Assembly (NCBI RefSeq): GCF_001426585.1
Contig: NZ_LMEI01000007.1
Location: 812,476-876,475 of the forward strand
From: Streptomyces sp. Root431
GTDB lineage: Bacteria > Actinomycetota > Actinomycetes > Streptomycetales > Streptomycetaceae
Reading direction: 5' to 3'
DNA: 64,000 nucleotides
Notes under the pieces: generated by a model
The model's input: only the letters and a program-made list of their open reading frames with translations
Told to the model about the DNA's origin: nothing
Databases searched by the model: none
Shown here: positions 47,901-58,667 of the stretch, one piece after another
Layout: the number at the start of each line of letters is the position of its first letter
Position numbering within the stretch: position 1 is the first letter of the stretch
Position numbers and translations under genes: made by a program

Positions 47901-50900
47901 TCAGTGCTGTTCCGGCAGCCAGCCCAGCTGCACCAGCGGCGTCCCCCGCTTGCGCGAGACGAACGTGCCCCGGCCCGGAGGCATCGGACGCGCCCGGACG
48001 CTGCCCAGGATGTCGCCCTCCTGCGGATCGCCGGAGAGGACCACGCCCTGCGCGCCCATCTCCCTCATGCGCTGCATGAACGGCTCGTACATCGCCCGCG
48101 AGGCCCCCGCCTGGTTGCGCGCCACGATGAACCGGACGCCGACGTCCCGCGCGAACGGCAGGTTCTCGACGAGGACCGCCAGCGGATTGCCCGAGTTGGT
48201 GGCCACCAGCTCGAAGTCGTCGATCAGCACGAACAGTTGCGGACCCGTCCACCAGCTCCGGTCCCGCAGCTGCTGCGGCGTGATGTCCGGCTTGGGCGCC
48301 CGCTTCGTCATCACCGTGTTGATGGCGTCCATGTGCATCTGCATGGCCGAGGCCATCGGCGCGTACTCCAGCAGGTGCGAGGGCGCGACCGCCTCCAGCA
48401 TCGTCCGCCGGTAGTCACCCACCACGATCCGCGCCTGCTCCGGCGTGTACCGCTCGCACAGCTGCTTCGCGATCAGCCGCAGCAGCGCCGTCTTGCCGGA
48501 CTCGCTCTCACCGAAGACCAGGAGGAACGGATCCGACTCGAAGTCGACGAACACCGGCTCCAGGTTCGTCTCGTCGATGCCGATCGCGATGCCGTGCTGC
48601 GGGTACTCGAAGCCCTTCGGCAGCTGCTCCGCCGGCAGCCTGCGCGGCAGGAGCCGCACCGCCGGGGCCGGAGCCCCGGTCCAGCTCGCCCGCACGGCCT
48701 GGACGAACGCCGCCGTGCCCTCCGAGAGATCGGCACCCGAGCTCGACCCGTCGATCCGCGGCAGCGCACCCATGAAGTGCAGCTTCTCCGCCACCTGGCC
48801 GCGCCCCGGCACCCCGGTCGGCACGTTCGCCGCGACCTTGCGGTCGAACTCGGAGTCCATGACGTCACCGAGCCGCAGCTCGAGCCGGCCCAGCATCTGG
48901 TCCTTGAGCGCCGCCCGCACCTCCATGTACCGGGAGGCGGTGATCACCACGTGGATGCCGTAGCCCAGACCGCGCGCCGCGATGTCGGAGACGATCGGCT
49001 CCAGGCCGTCGTAGTCGTTGCGGAAACCGCCCCAGCCGTCCACGACCAGGAAGACGTCGCCCCAGGCCTCGCCCGGCAGTTCACCCGCGGCCCGCTTGCG
49101 CCGGTAGGTCGCGATCGAGTCGATCGAATGCGAACGGAAGAACTCCTCGCGCCGGTTGAGGACGCCCAGCACCTCCGCGACCGTCCGCCGCACCCGCTCC
49201 GGGTCGAGCCGCGACGCCACCCCGCCGACGTGCGGCAGATCGGCGAGCGAGACCAGACCGCCACCACCGAAGTCCAGGCAGTAGAACTGCACTTCGGCCG
49301 GCGTGTGGGTGAGCGCGAACGACGAGACGAGCGTCCGCATCAGCGTCGACTTGCCGGACTGCGGACCGCCGACCACCATCATGTGACCGGCCGCGCCCGA
49401 GAAGTCCCGGTACAGCACCTCGCGGCGCTGCTCGAACGGCTTGTCGATGAGCCCGAGCGGCACCGTGAGCCCGCCCTGGCGCGTGTACTCCGTCGCCGTG
49501 AGCCCCCGGTCCGCGGTCTGCGCGAGCCCCGGAAGCAGCTGGTCCAGCGAGGGCGCCTGGTCGAGCGGCGGCAGCCACACCTGGTGCGCCGGCACGCCCT
49601 GACCCTCCAGACGCCGCACGATCACGTCGAGGACCGTGTCCGCGAGCGCGTCGTCCTCCTCGGCGCGCTGCGCCGTGAGGTACGCCGGGTCCGGCGCCGC
49701 GTACACCACGGGCACCGGCGACGCCGTGAAGAGCGCGGGCCGCCGCTCCACCGGCATGTGCCCGATCTCCAGACGCGGCCCGCCCGAGCGGTGCGTCCCC
49801 GAGACGTACGCCGCCTTGAAGCGGGTCATCTCGTCCGTACCGAACTTCAGATAGCCCGAACCGGGCACGGAAGGCAGGTGGTACGCGTCCGGCACGCCGA
49901 TCGCGGTCCGCGACTCCGCCGCGGAGAAGGTCCGCAGACCGATCCGGTACGAGAGGTACGTGTCGAGACCCCGCAGCTTGCCCTCCTCCAGGCGCTGCGA
50001 GGCGAGGAGCAGGTGCACGCCCAGCGACCGGCCGATGCGGCCGATCTGGATGAACATGTCGATGAAGTCCGGCTTGGCGGTGAGGAGCTCGGAGAACTCG
50101 TCGATCACCAGGACCAGCGAGGCCAGCGGCTCCAGCGGAGCACCCGCGGCCCGCGCCTTCTCGTAGTCGTGGATGTTGGCGTAGTTGCCCGCGGAACGCA
50201 GCAGCTCCTGGCGCCGCTGCAACTCGCCGCGGATCGCGTCGCCCATACGGTCGACCAGCGTCAGGTCGTCCGACAGGTTGGTGATGACCGCCGCCACGTG
50301 CGGCATCTGCGACATGCCCGCGAAGGTCGCGCCGCCCTTGAAGTCCGCGAGGACGAAGTTCAGCGTCTCGGAGGAGTGCGTCACCGCGAGACCCAGCACC
50401 AGCGTCCGCAGCAGCTCCGACTTGCCGGAACCCGTCGCACCCACGCACAGACCGTGCGGGCCCATGCCCTCCTGCGCGGCCTCCTTCAGGTCCAGCATGA
50501 CCGGCTGGCCGTCCTCGCCGACACCGATCGGCACGCGCAGCCGCTCGGCGACCGTCCGCGGCCGCCACGTCCGCGCCACGTCCACCGACTCCGCGTCCCC
50601 GAGGTTCAGCAGATCCGTGAAGTCCAGGTTGGCGAGCAGCGGCTCGTCGTCGTCCCCGCCGCCCATCCGCAGCGGCGCGAGCTGCCGGGCCAGCGCCTCG
50701 GCCGCCGGCAGCGAGATGCCGTCGGGCAGCCCCTCGTACGCGAAGCCGCCGCCGAACTCCAGGCTCAGCCGCCCCGGCCGTACCACCACGGAGAGACCAC
50801 CGCGCGGCTCGTCGAGCTCGCCCGAGACGACCTCCACGATCGTCACGCCCTGGAGGCCCTCGGCCGCCGCGAGCAGCGAGTCCGGCGGCACCATCCCGCC

Positions 50901-51854
50901 GTCCAGGACCACGACCACGTGCGGCTGGTCGAGCACCGGCTGGTTGTCCCGCGAGAACCGCGGACGTCCGTCGAGCTTCGAGCGGACCAGGTTCTCCAGC
51001 TCGCCGAGGTCGTCACCGAACAGCCGCTTCGTACCGGCCCCGTCGACCTGCCCGGGCACCTGCGTGTGCGGCAGCCACTTCGTCCAGTCCCACCGCTCCT
51101 GCGACGCCCGCGCCGCGACCACCGCGAGCATCAGGTCGTCGGGGGAGTGCAGCGTCACCAACTGCGCCACCAGCGCACGCGCGGCCGCCTGCGCCGACTC
51201 CGGGTCACCCGACACCGTCACGTGGTAGAACGCCCGCATCGAGACCGCCATCGGCAGCCCGTCCAGCGTGCCGTGCACCGCGAGGAACTGCTGCATCGCG
51301 CCCGCGCACAAGGGCTCCAGCTCGTCCACCGGAGCGGTGTCCGGCGCCACGAGCGCCGTCGCGAGCTGCTGCGCCCCGAGCCCGATCCGCGCCTGCCCGA
51401 AGTCGTGGTCGCCCACCCGGCGCTCCCACACCCGCGAGCCCTCGGCGACGACCGACCACAACTGCTCGGGGGAGGGGTGCAGATACAGCTGCGCGTCCCG
51501 CTGCTTGCGCGCCGTGCGCCGGACCGTACGCCGCGTCTGCGCGAGGTATTTGAGGTAGTCGCGGCGGACATCGGCCATTTGCCCCTGCGTACCGCGACGG
51601 AATCTGACGAACTGGGCGACGGCCATCGCGACCGTCGACGCCAGCATCAGCACGCCCATGATCCGCATGATCGGCGACGGCGTCATGAAGAAGAACACCA
51701 CCGAGGAACCCATGCCGAGCATCGGCAGGAGCTGCATCAACGCCGACTCCTGCTGCCCCCGCGGAAGTTCCGGCGGAGACTCCAGGACGAGTTCCTCACC
51801 GGGCACTTCCGGCGGAAGCGCCCTCGGCGGGCGTTTGACGACGATCTGGCTCAC
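47901..51854 (-). CDS. eccC: Type VII secretion ATPase EccC (fused EccCa/EccCb)
   Basis: A 1,317-residue FtsK/SpoIIIE-type motor for ESX secretion. Two membrane helices lie near residues 40-90. Three ATPase domains follow, with Walker A motifs GATGSGKSE (~471), GGPQSGKST (~826) and GESESGKTA (~1113). ATPase 1 also has Walker B-like LVLVIDEF. In mycobacterial ESX-1 the protein is split in two; here it is one chain, as in most ESX types. The GTG at 51854 gives the usual start SQIVVKRPPRALPPE; the frame is open 57 bases further. Confidence 0.95.
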   Translation of the reverse strand: MSQIVVKRPPRALPPEVPGEELVLESPPELPRGQQESALMQLLPMLGMGSSVVFFFMTPSPIMRIMGVLMLASTVAMAVAQFVRFRRGTQGQMADVRRDYLKYLAQTRRTVRRTARKQRDAQLYLHPSPEQLWSVVAEGSRVWERRVGDHDFGQARIGLGAQQLATALVAPDTAPVDELEPLCAGAMQQFLAVHGTLDGLPMAVSMRAFYHVTVSGDPESAQAAARALVAQLVTLHSPDDLMLAVVAARASQERWDWTKWLPHTQVPGQVDGAGTKRLFGDDLGELENLVRSKLDGRPRFSRDNQPVLDQPHVVVVLDGGMVPPDSLLAAAEGLQGVTIVEVVSGELDEPRGGLSVVVRPGRLSLEFGGGFAYEGLPDGISLPAAEALARQLAPLRMGGGDDDEPLLANLDFTDLLNLGDAESVDVARTWRPRTVAERLRVPIGVGEDGQPVMLDLKEAAQEGMGPHGLCVGATGSGKSELLRTLVLGLAVTHSSETLNFVLADFKGGATFAGMSQMPHVAAVITNLSDDLTLVDRMGDAIRGELQRRQELLRSAGNYANIHDYEKARAAGAPLEPLASLVLVIDEFSELLTAKPDFIDMFIQIGRIGRSLGVHLLLASQRLEEGKLRGLDTYLSYRIGLRTFSAAESRTAIGVPDAYHLPSVPGSGYLKFGTDEMTRFKAAYVSGTHRSGGPRLEIGHMPVERRPALFTASPVPVVYAAPDPAYLTAQRAEEDDALADTVLDVIVRRLEGQGVPAHQVWLPPLDQAPSLDQLLPGLAQTADRGLTATEYTRQGGLTVPLGLIDKPFEQRREVLYRDFSGAAGHMMVVGGPQSGKSTLMRTLVSSFALTHTPAEVQFYCLDFGGGGLVSLADLPHVGGVASRLDPERVRRTVAEVLGVLNRREEFFRSHSIDSIATYRRKRAAGELPGEAWGDVFLVVDGWGGFRNDYDGLEPIVSDIAARGLGYGIHVVITASRYMEVRAALKDQMLGRLELRLGDVMDSEFDRKVAANVPTGVPGRGQVAEKLHFMGALPRIDGSSSGADLSEGTAAFVQAVRASWTGAPAPAVRLLPRRLPAEQLPKGFEYPQHGIAIGIDETNLEPVFVDFESDPFLLVFGESESGKTALLRLIAKQLCERYTPEQARIVVGDYRRTMLEAVAPSHLLEYAPMASAMQMHMDAINTVMTKRAPKPDITPQQLRDRSWWTGPQLFVLIDDFELVATNSGNPLAVLVENLPFARDVGVRFIVARNQAGASRAMYEPFMQRMREMGAQGVVLSGDPQEGDILGSVRARPMPPGRGTFVSRKRGTPLVQLGWLPEQH

Positions 51855-52038
51855 CGGCGCATCAATCCCTCGTAGGAGGCGGGCTCGTGGCGGGAGCTTC
51901 CGCGCCGGCACCCCAGTCGGCAGCCGGGCGCGCGGACTTCCCCCATGGGACGGCGATCCTACTTGCAGCCCTCACCACCCGTCCCCGGTAGGGTGGCGCG
52001 CGCATCGTGCGCAACCGCGAATCAGGGGGTCCAGACAC

Positions 52039-53517
52039 GTGAGTACGACCGCAGCGACCGGCTTCTGCCGCGTCACCGTCGTGGCGCCGGACAGCCGCAT
52101 CGACGTCGCGCTCCCGGAGGACATCGCCGTCGCCGACGTCTACCCGGAGATCCTGCGGCTCACCGGGCAGACGCAAACGGCGGGAACGCCGACCGGCTAC
52201 CACCTGGTCCGCAGGGACGGCTCCGTCCTCGACGGCGCCCGCACCCTCGCCGCCCAGCAGGTCCTCGACGGCGAGGTGCTCTCCCTGCGCCCCTTCGCGC
52301 AGTCCCTGCCGCCCGCCGTCTACGACGACGTCTCCGACGCCGTCGCCTCCGCCGTCACCCGTGACCGGCACCTGTGGGGCGACGAGCTGCTCCGCGGCGC
52401 CGGACTCCTCGGCGGCGTCCTGCTGCTCGTGCTCATGGGCTTCGTGCTCTGGTTCGCGGACCCGGTCCGCCACGACATGCACAGCCTGCCCGGGATCATC
52501 GCGGGCGCCGCGGGACTGCTCCTCACCGCGTTCGCCGGCGTCCGCGCCCGCGTCTACGGAGACCGGGCCACCGCCGTCGCCCTCGGCCTCGGCGCCCTGC
52601 CGCTGCTGCTCATCGCCGGCTCCGGCATCATCGCCGCCGACCCGGGCGCGGGCCCCGGACGCCTCCAGTTCCTGATGGGCTGCGTCACCGTCCTCGTCGC
52701 CTCCGTGGCCCTCGTCGCCCTCACCCCGAGCGGAGACGCGCCCTTCGTCGCCGCGACCTTCCTCGCGACCGTCGGCACCCTCGCCACCTTCGTGATGATC
52801 CTCACCGAGAGCACCGCCACGGAGACCGCCGCCGTCTGCGCACCCGTCGCCATCGGCGTGGTCGCCTTCCTGCCCGGCCTCTCCGCCCGCTTCGCCCGCC
52901 TCCCCATCGGCTACGCGGCCCCGCGCAGCGCCGCCGACGACGAGTTCCTCGGCGACCCGCAACAGCAGTCCGGCGACGAGGGCCAGGCCGTCGACGGCGA
53001 GCGCATCGCCCTCCAGGCCCGCCGCGGCCACGAGATGCTCCTCGGCCTCGTCGGCGGCTGCGCGGCCGTCGTCGTCGGCTCCGCCGCCGTCCTCGGCTTC
53101 GCCGGAAACCTCTGGGGCCAGCTCCTCGCCCTGGCCGCAGGCCTCGCGATGCTGCTCCGCGCCCGCCTCTTCCGGTACACCTCGCAGGTCGCCTGCGTCC
53201 TGGTCGCCGGCATCGCCGCCATCGCGCTGCTCGTCCTCGGCCTCTCCCTGAACCCGCCGGTCGACCTGGTCAAGGACCTCCTGATGTACGGGGACCGCGG
53301 CGGCCTCGACATCCGTACGATCTGGCTCACCGCCTCCGTCGCCGCCGGCGCCGCGCTGATCACCGCCATCGGCCTGATCATCCCGAAGAAGGGCCTCTCG
53401 CCCTTCTGGGGCCGCCTCCTCGACCTCGCCGAGGGCTTCGTTCTCCTCTCCCTCGTTCCCCTCTGCCTCGCCGTCCTCGACATCTTCATGGCGGTCCGCT
53501 CCCTCACCAGCAAATAA
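52039..53517 (+). CDS. eccD: Type VII secretion membrane channel protein EccD
   Basis: A 492-residue protein with an N-terminal ubiquitin-like (YukD) domain (residues ~10-90; CRVTVVAPDSRIDVALPEDIAVADVYPEIL). A linker and about eleven membrane helices follow, the EccD plan. The central loop …QQQSGDEGQAVDGE… is hydrophilic. The start is GTG after AGGGGG. It is divergent from eccC and completes the set of core components B, C, D and E. Confidence 0.93.
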   Translation: MSTTAATGFCRVTVVAPDSRIDVALPEDIAVADVYPEILRLTGQTQTAGTPTGYHLVRRDGSVLDGARTLAAQQVLDGEVLSLRPFAQSLPPAVYDDVSDAVASAVTRDRHLWGDELLRGAGLLGGVLLLVLMGFVLWFADPVRHDMHSLPGIIAGAAGLLLTAFAGVRARVYGDRATAVALGLGALPLLLIAGSGIIAADPGAGPGRLQFLMGCVTVLVASVALVALTPSGDAPFVAATFLATVGTLATFVMILTESTATETAAVCAPVAIGVVAFLPGLSARFARLPIGYAAPRSAADDEFLGDPQQQSGDEGQAVDGERIALQARRGHEMLLGLVGGCAAVVVGSAAVLGFAGNLWGQLLALAAGLAMLLRARLFRYTSQVACVLVAGIAAIALLVLGLSLNPPVDLVKDLLMYGDRGGLDIRTIWLTASVAAGAALITAIGLIIPKKGLSPFWGRLLDLAEGFVLLSLVPLCLAVLDIFMAVRSLTSK

Positions 53518-53611
53518 GGACGACGGGCCCGCTCCGGCGAACTGGTACGCTGTGTGACGGCCGTTTGTGTACGCGCTCCCGGAAAGCCCCCGACCTGCTC
53601 GGGAAGCCTCT

Positions 53612-53679
53612 GGAAGCTGCGCCCATCGGACCTTCGCCCGTCGAGTCACGGAAGCTTCCCCTGAGATCTAGACCAGGGG
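53612..53679 (+). promoter_or_regulatory. Structured rpsO leader
   Basis: GGAAGCT (53612-53618) can pair with AGCTTCC (53653-53659), and CCCCTG (53658-53663) with CAGGGG (53674-53679). The two stems share bases and could be alternatives. They lie 35 bases before the rpsO start. Autoregulatory S15-binding leaders are known in several phyla; this region is the natural candidate. Confidence 0.4.
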
Positions 53680-53714
53680 CACTCGCGGGCGCACGTATCT
53701 AAGAGGAGATCCGC

Positions 53715-54005
53715 GTGGCTCTCGACGCCGCTGTCAAGAAGCAGATCATGACCGAGTTCGGCCAGAAGGAGGGCGACACCGGCTCCCCCGAGGTCCAGGT
53801 CGCCATGCTTTCCCGTCGCATCTCGGACCTGACCGAGCACCTCAAGCAGCACAAGCACGACCACCACTCCCGTCGTGGCCTGCTGATCCTGGTCGGCCAG
53901 CGCCGCCGCCTGCTGCAGTACCTGGCCAAGAAGGACATCCAGCGCTTCCGTGCCCTGGTCGACCGCCTCGGCATCCGCCGCGGTGCGGCCGGCGGCGCCA
54001 AGTAA
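53715..54005 (+). CDS. rpsO: 30S ribosomal protein S15
   Basis: A 96-residue primary 16S-binding protein of the 30S platform. The signature [57 protein letters not shown] is complete. The GTG start follows AGAGGAGA. It precedes pnp, the usual bacterial order, with a terminator hairpin and leader between them. Confidence 0.97.
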   Translation: MALDAAVKKQIMTEFGQKEGDTGSPEVQVAMLSRRISDLTEHLKQHKHDHHSRRGLLILVGQRRRLLQYLAKKDIQRFRALVDRLGIRRGAAGGAK

Positions 54006-54015
54006 GGACGCCGTG

Positions 54016-54053
54016 AAGGGAGCGGTTCCCACTTTCAGGGGGCCGCTCCCTTT
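54016..54053 (+). terminator. rpsO-pnp intergenic hairpin
   Basis: AAGGGAGCGG pairs with CCGCTCCCTT, followed by T. In Streptomyces an rpsO-pnp intergenic hairpin is a known terminator/read-through and RNase III processing site; this is the corresponding structure. Confidence 0.75.
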
Positions 54054-54060
54054 GCTGTAC

Positions 54061-54175
54061 GTGCACAAAGTGCACACAGGCACTTAGTCTGGTCGCACAA
54101 CCCCATACGACGGACGAAGCGAGGAGCCGCCGGCTCGCCGCCGGTCCTCGGTAGTGGCCCCCGGAACATGCCGGG
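54061..54175 (+). promoter_or_regulatory. pnp leader: palindrome plus two hairpins
   Basis: GTGCAC-AAA-GTGCAC at 54061-54075 is a perfect 6+6 dyad. A GAGGA…TCCTC stem with inner CCGGC pairing covers 54121-54149, and CCCGG/CCGGG forms a second hairpin at 54160-54175. They are placed between rpsO and pnp, where pnp is separately transcribed and processed in Streptomyces. Confidence 0.4.
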
Positions 54176-54288
54176 TGCTTCGATCGAAGACCGGCCCGCA
54201 CCCAAGGCGCGTCTCTCCGCCCCCGTCGACACCGTCCCCGGCCACACGGGCCCCGGACGCAAAGACGAACACGTAGGAGAAACCACTA

Positions 54289-56505
54289 GTGGAGAACGAG
54301 ACCCACTACGCCGAGGCCGTCATCGACAACGGCTCCTTCGGTACCCGCACCATCCGCTTCGAGACGGGCCGTCTCGCCAAGCAGGCCGCCGGCTCCGCCG
54401 TCGCCTACCTGGACGACGACACGATGGTCCTTTCCGCGACCACCGCGTCGAAGAAGCCCAAGGACCAGCTCGACTTCTTCCCCCTCACGGTGGACGTCGA
54501 GGAGCGGCAGTACGCGGCCGGCAAGATCCCCGGCTCCTTCTTCCGCCGGGAGGGCCGCCCCTCCGAGGACGCGATCCTCACCTGCCGCCTGATCGACCGG
54601 CCGCTGCGCCCCTCCTTCAAGAAGGGCCTGCGCAACGAGATCCAGATCGTCGAGACGATCATGGCGCTCAACCCCGACCACCTGTACGACGTGGTCGCGA
54701 TCAACGCCGCCTCGGCTTCCACGATCCTGGCGGGCCTGCCCTTCTCCGGCCCGATCGGCGCCACCCGCGTCGCCCTGATCAAGGGCCAGTGGGTCGCGTT
54801 CCCGACGCACACCGAGCTCGAGGACGCCGTCTTCGACATGGTCGTCGCCGGTCGCGTCCTGGAGGACGGCGACGTCGCGATCATGATGGTCGAGGCCGAG
54901 GCCACCGAGAAGACCATCGAGCTCGTCAAGGGCGGCGCCGAGGCGCCGACCGAGGAGATCGTCGCCGCCGGTCTCGAGGCCGCGAAGCCCTTCATCAAGG
55001 TCCTCTGCAAGGCCCAGTCGGACCTCGCCGCCAAGGCCGCCAAGCCCACCGGCGAGTTCCCGGTCTACCTCGACTACCAGGACGACGTCCTGGAGGCGCT
55101 CTCCGCCGCGGTCAAGGGCGAGCTCGCCCAGGCGCTCACCATCGCCGGCAAGCAGGAGCGCGAGGCCGAGCTCGACCGCATCAAGGAGCTCGCCGCCGAC
55201 AAGCTTCTCCCGGCCTTCGAGGGCCGCGAGAAGGAGATCGCCGGTGCCTACCGCGCGCTGACCAAGAAGCTGGTCCGCGAGCGGATCATCAAGGACAAGG
55301 TCCGCATCGACGGCCGTGGCCTCACGGACATCCGTACGCTCGCGGCCGAGGTCGAGGCCATCCCGCGCGTGCACGGCTCGGCGCTGTTCGAGCGTGGCGA
55401 GACCCAGATCCTGGGCGTCACCACCCTCAACATGCTCCGCATGGAGCAGCAGCTGGACACCCTCTCCCCGGTGACCCGCAAGCGCTACATGCACAACTAC
55501 AACTTCCCGCCGTACTCCGTCGGCGAGACCGGCCGCGTGGGCTCGCCCAAGCGCCGTGAGATCGGCCACGGCGCGCTCGCCGAGCGCGCCATCGTGCCGG
55601 TCCTCCCGACCCGCGAGGAGTTCCCCTACGCGATCCGTCAGGTGTCCGAGGCCCTCGGCTCCAACGGCTCGACGTCCATGGGCTCGGTCTGCGCCTCCAC
55701 CATGTCGCTGCTGAACGCCGGTGTGCCCCTCAAGGCCCCCGTCGCCGGTATCGCCATGGGCCTGATCTCCGAGGAGATCGACGGCAAGACGCACTACGTC
55801 GCCCTCACGGACATCCTCGGCGCCGAGGACGCGTTCGGCGACATGGACTTCAAGGTCGCCGGTACGAAGACCTTCGTCACCGCGCTCCAGCTCGACACCA
55901 AGCTCGACGGCATCCCCGCCTCGGTCCTGGCCGCCGCGCTGAAGCAGGCCCGTGACGCGCGTCTGCACATCCTCGACGTGATGAACGAGGCGATCGACGT
56001 TCCGGACGAGATGTCCCCGAACGCGCCGCGCATCATCACCGTCAAGATCCCGGTGGACAAGATCGGTGAGGTCATCGGCCCCAAGGGCAAGATGATCAAC
56101 CAGATCCAGGAGGACACCGGCGCCGACATCACGATCGAGGACGACGGCACCATCTACATCGGTGCCGCCCAGGGCTCGCAGGCCGAGGCCGCCCGCGCCA
56201 CGATCAACGGCATCGCCAACCCGACCATGCCGGAGGTCGGCGAGCGCTACCTGGGTACGGTCGTCAAGACCACCACCTTCGGTGCCTTCGTCTCCCTGCT
56301 CCCGGGCAAGGACGGCCTCCTGCACATCTCGCAGATCCGCAAGCTCGCCGGTGGCAAGCGCGTGGAGAACGTCGAGGACGTGCTGGCGATCGGCTCCAAG
56401 GTCCAGGTCGAGATCGCCGAGATCGACCAGCGCGGCAAGCTCTCCCTGATCCCCGTGATCGCGGACGAGGACGCCGCCGACGCGAAGGACGACACCGACC
56501 AGTGA
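54289..56505 (+). CDS. pnp: Polynucleotide phosphorylase
   Basis: A 738-residue 3'-to-5' exoribonuclease and 3'-tailing enzyme; the Streptomyces enzyme was also described as guanosine pentaphosphate synthetase. Two RNase PH domains (residues ~20-240 and ~345-560) flank a helical linker. [25 protein letters not shown] and [25 protein letters not shown] are visible. A KH domain ([24 protein letters not shown]) and an S1 domain ([29 protein letters not shown]) end the protein. The GTG start follows TAGGAGA. Its stop overlaps the M16 peptidase start. Confidence 0.97.
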   Translation: MENETHYAEAVIDNGSFGTRTIRFETGRLAKQAAGSAVAYLDDDTMVLSATTASKKPKDQLDFFPLTVDVEERQYAAGKIPGSFFRREGRPSEDAILTCRLIDRPLRPSFKKGLRNEIQIVETIMALNPDHLYDVVAINAASASTILAGLPFSGPIGATRVALIKGQWVAFPTHTELEDAVFDMVVAGRVLEDGDVAIMMVEAEATEKTIELVKGGAEAPTEEIVAAGLEAAKPFIKVLCKAQSDLAAKAAKPTGEFPVYLDYQDDVLEALSAAVKGELAQALTIAGKQEREAELDRIKELAADKLLPAFEGREKEIAGAYRALTKKLVRERIIKDKVRIDGRGLTDIRTLAAEVEAIPRVHGSALFERGETQILGVTTLNMLRMEQQLDTLSPVTRKRYMHNYNFPPYSVGETGRVGSPKRREIGHGALAERAIVPVLPTREEFPYAIRQVSEALGSNGSTSMGSVCASTMSLLNAGVPLKAPVAGIAMGLISEEIDGKTHYVALTDILGAEDAFGDMDFKVAGTKTFVTALQLDTKLDGIPASVLAAALKQARDARLHILDVMNEAIDVPDEMSPNAPRIITVKIPVDKIGEVIGPKGKMINQIQEDTGADITIEDDGTIYIGAAQGSQAEAARATINGIANPTMPEVGERYLGTVVKTTTFGAFVSLLPGKDGLLHISQIRKLAGGKRVENVEDVLAIGSKVQVEIAEIDQRGKLSLIPVIADEDAADAKDDTDQ

Positions 56506-57881
56506 CGTCCCGTAGTTCCGTGACGACGGCCCGCCCCTCTTCGGAGGGGCGGGCCGTCGCCCGTACCCAAACGCTTCTCCCGGGCAAGGACGGCATCGGC
56601 ACGGTCCGCCGCACGACCCTCCCCGGCGGCCTGCGGATCGTCACCGAGACCCTGCCCTCCGTGCGCTCCGCCACCTTCGGCATCTGGGCCCACGTCGGCT
56701 CCCGGGACGAGACCCCGAGCCTCAACGGCGCGACCCACTACCTGGAGCACCTCCTCTTCAAGGGCACCCACAAGCGGTCCGCCCTCGACATCTCCTCCGC
56801 GATCGACGCGGTCGGCGGCGAGATGAACGCCTTCACGGCGAAGGAGTACACCTGCTACTACGCGCGGGTCCTCGACACCGACCTGCCGCTGGCGATCGAC
56901 GTCGTCTGCGACATGCTCACCGGCGCGCTCGTCCTCGAAGAGGACGTGGACGCCGAGCGGGGAGTGATCCTCGAAGAGATCGCGATGACCGAGGACGACC
57001 CCGGCGACGTCGTGCACGACCTGTTCGCGCAGACGATGTTCGGCGACACCCCGCTGGGCCGCCCGGTCCTCGGCACCGTCGACACGGTCAACGCCCTCAC
57101 CCGCGGCCAGATCGCCCGCTTCTACAAGAAGCACTACGACCCGACCCACCTGGTCGTCGCCGCCGCCGGCAACGTCGACCACGCCACGGTGGTACGCCAG
57201 GTCCGCCGCGCCTTCGAGAAGGCCGGCGCCCTCACCCGTACCGACGCCGTCCCCGTCGCCCCCCGCGACGGCCGGCGAATCATCCGTACGGCGGGCCGCG
57301 TCGAGCACCTGAACCGCAGGACCGAGCAGGCCCACGTGGTCCTCGGCATGCCGGGCCTCGCCCGCACCGACGAGCGCCGCTGGGCCCTCGGCGTGCTGAA
57401 CACCGCCCTCGGCGGCGGCATGTCCTCCCGCCTCTTCCAGGAGGTCCGCGAGAAGCGCGGCCTGGCCTACAGCGTGTACTCGTACACCTCGGGCTTCGCC
57501 GACTGCGGCCTCTTCGGTGTGTACGCGGGCTGCCGGCCGGGCCAGGTCCACGACGTCCTGAAGATCTGCCGCGACGAGCTCCACAAGGTCGCGACCGAGG
57601 GCCTCACCGACGAGGAGATCGTCCGCGCCGTCGGCCAGCTCTCCGGCTCCACCGTCCTTGGCCTCGAGGACACCGGCGCCCTCATGAACCGCATCGGCAA
57701 GAGCGAGCTCTGCTGGGGCACCCAGATGTCGGTCGACGACATGCTCACCCGGATCGCCGCGGTCACCCCGGACGACGTCCGGGCCGTCGCCCGCGATGTA
57801 CTGGACCAGCGGCCCTCGCTGTCGGTGATAGGCCCGTTGAAGGACAAGCAGGCGGACCGCCTCCACCAAGCGGTCTCCTGA
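56502..57881 (+). CDS. M16-family zinc metallopeptidase
   Basis: A 459-residue pitrilysin-family protein related to mitochondrial processing peptidase beta. The inverted zinc motif HYLEH is at residues 79-83, and the distal glutamate region ([13 protein letters not shown]) is present. Two M16 domains are recognisable. The GTG start overlaps the pnp TGA as GTGA, so it is co-translated with pnp. It lies upstream of dapB. Bases 25-57 of the gene form a perfect hairpin (see separate entry). Confidence 0.92.
   Translation: MTSRSSVTTARPSSEGRAVARTQTLLPGKDGIGTVRRTTLPGGLRIVTETLPSVRSATFGIWAHVGSRDETPSLNGATHYLEHLLFKGTHKRSALDISSAIDAVGGEMNAFTAKEYTCYYARVLDTDLPLAIDVVCDMLTGALVLEEDVDAERGVILEEIAMTEDDPGDVVHDLFAQTMFGDTPLGRPVLGTVDTVNALTRGQIARFYKKHYDPTHLVVAAAGNVDHATVVRQVRRAFEKAGALTRTDAVPVAPRDGRRIIRTAGRVEHLNRRTEQAHVVLGMPGLARTDERRWALGVLNTALGGGMSSRLFQEVREKRGLAYSVYSYTSGFADCGLFGVYAGCRPGQVHDVLKICRDELHKVATEGLTDEEIVRAVGQLSGSTVLGLEDTGALMNRIGKSELCWGTQMSVDDMLTRIAAVTPDDVRAVARDVLDQRPSLSVIGPLKDKQADRLHQAVS
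56525..56558 (+). other. Perfect UUCG-capped hairpin inside the start of the M16 gene
   Basis: GACGGCCCGCCCCTC (56525-56539) pairs perfectly with GAGGGGCGGGCCGTC (56544-56558) around TTCG, a very stable tetraloop. No alternative start codon lies between the hairpin and the conserved part of the protein, so it is translated. It could also end-protect pnp mRNA. Confidence 0.8.
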
Positions 57882-57897
57882 TCCCGAGCCCTCTTAA

Positions 57898-58662
<765 letters not shown>

Positions 58663-58667
58663 CGGCC

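Noticed and set aside
47904..51875. A 1,323-codon plus-strand frame opposite eccC
   Set aside because: It is Arg/His/Leu-rich with no domains and mirrors the EccC codons on the other strand.
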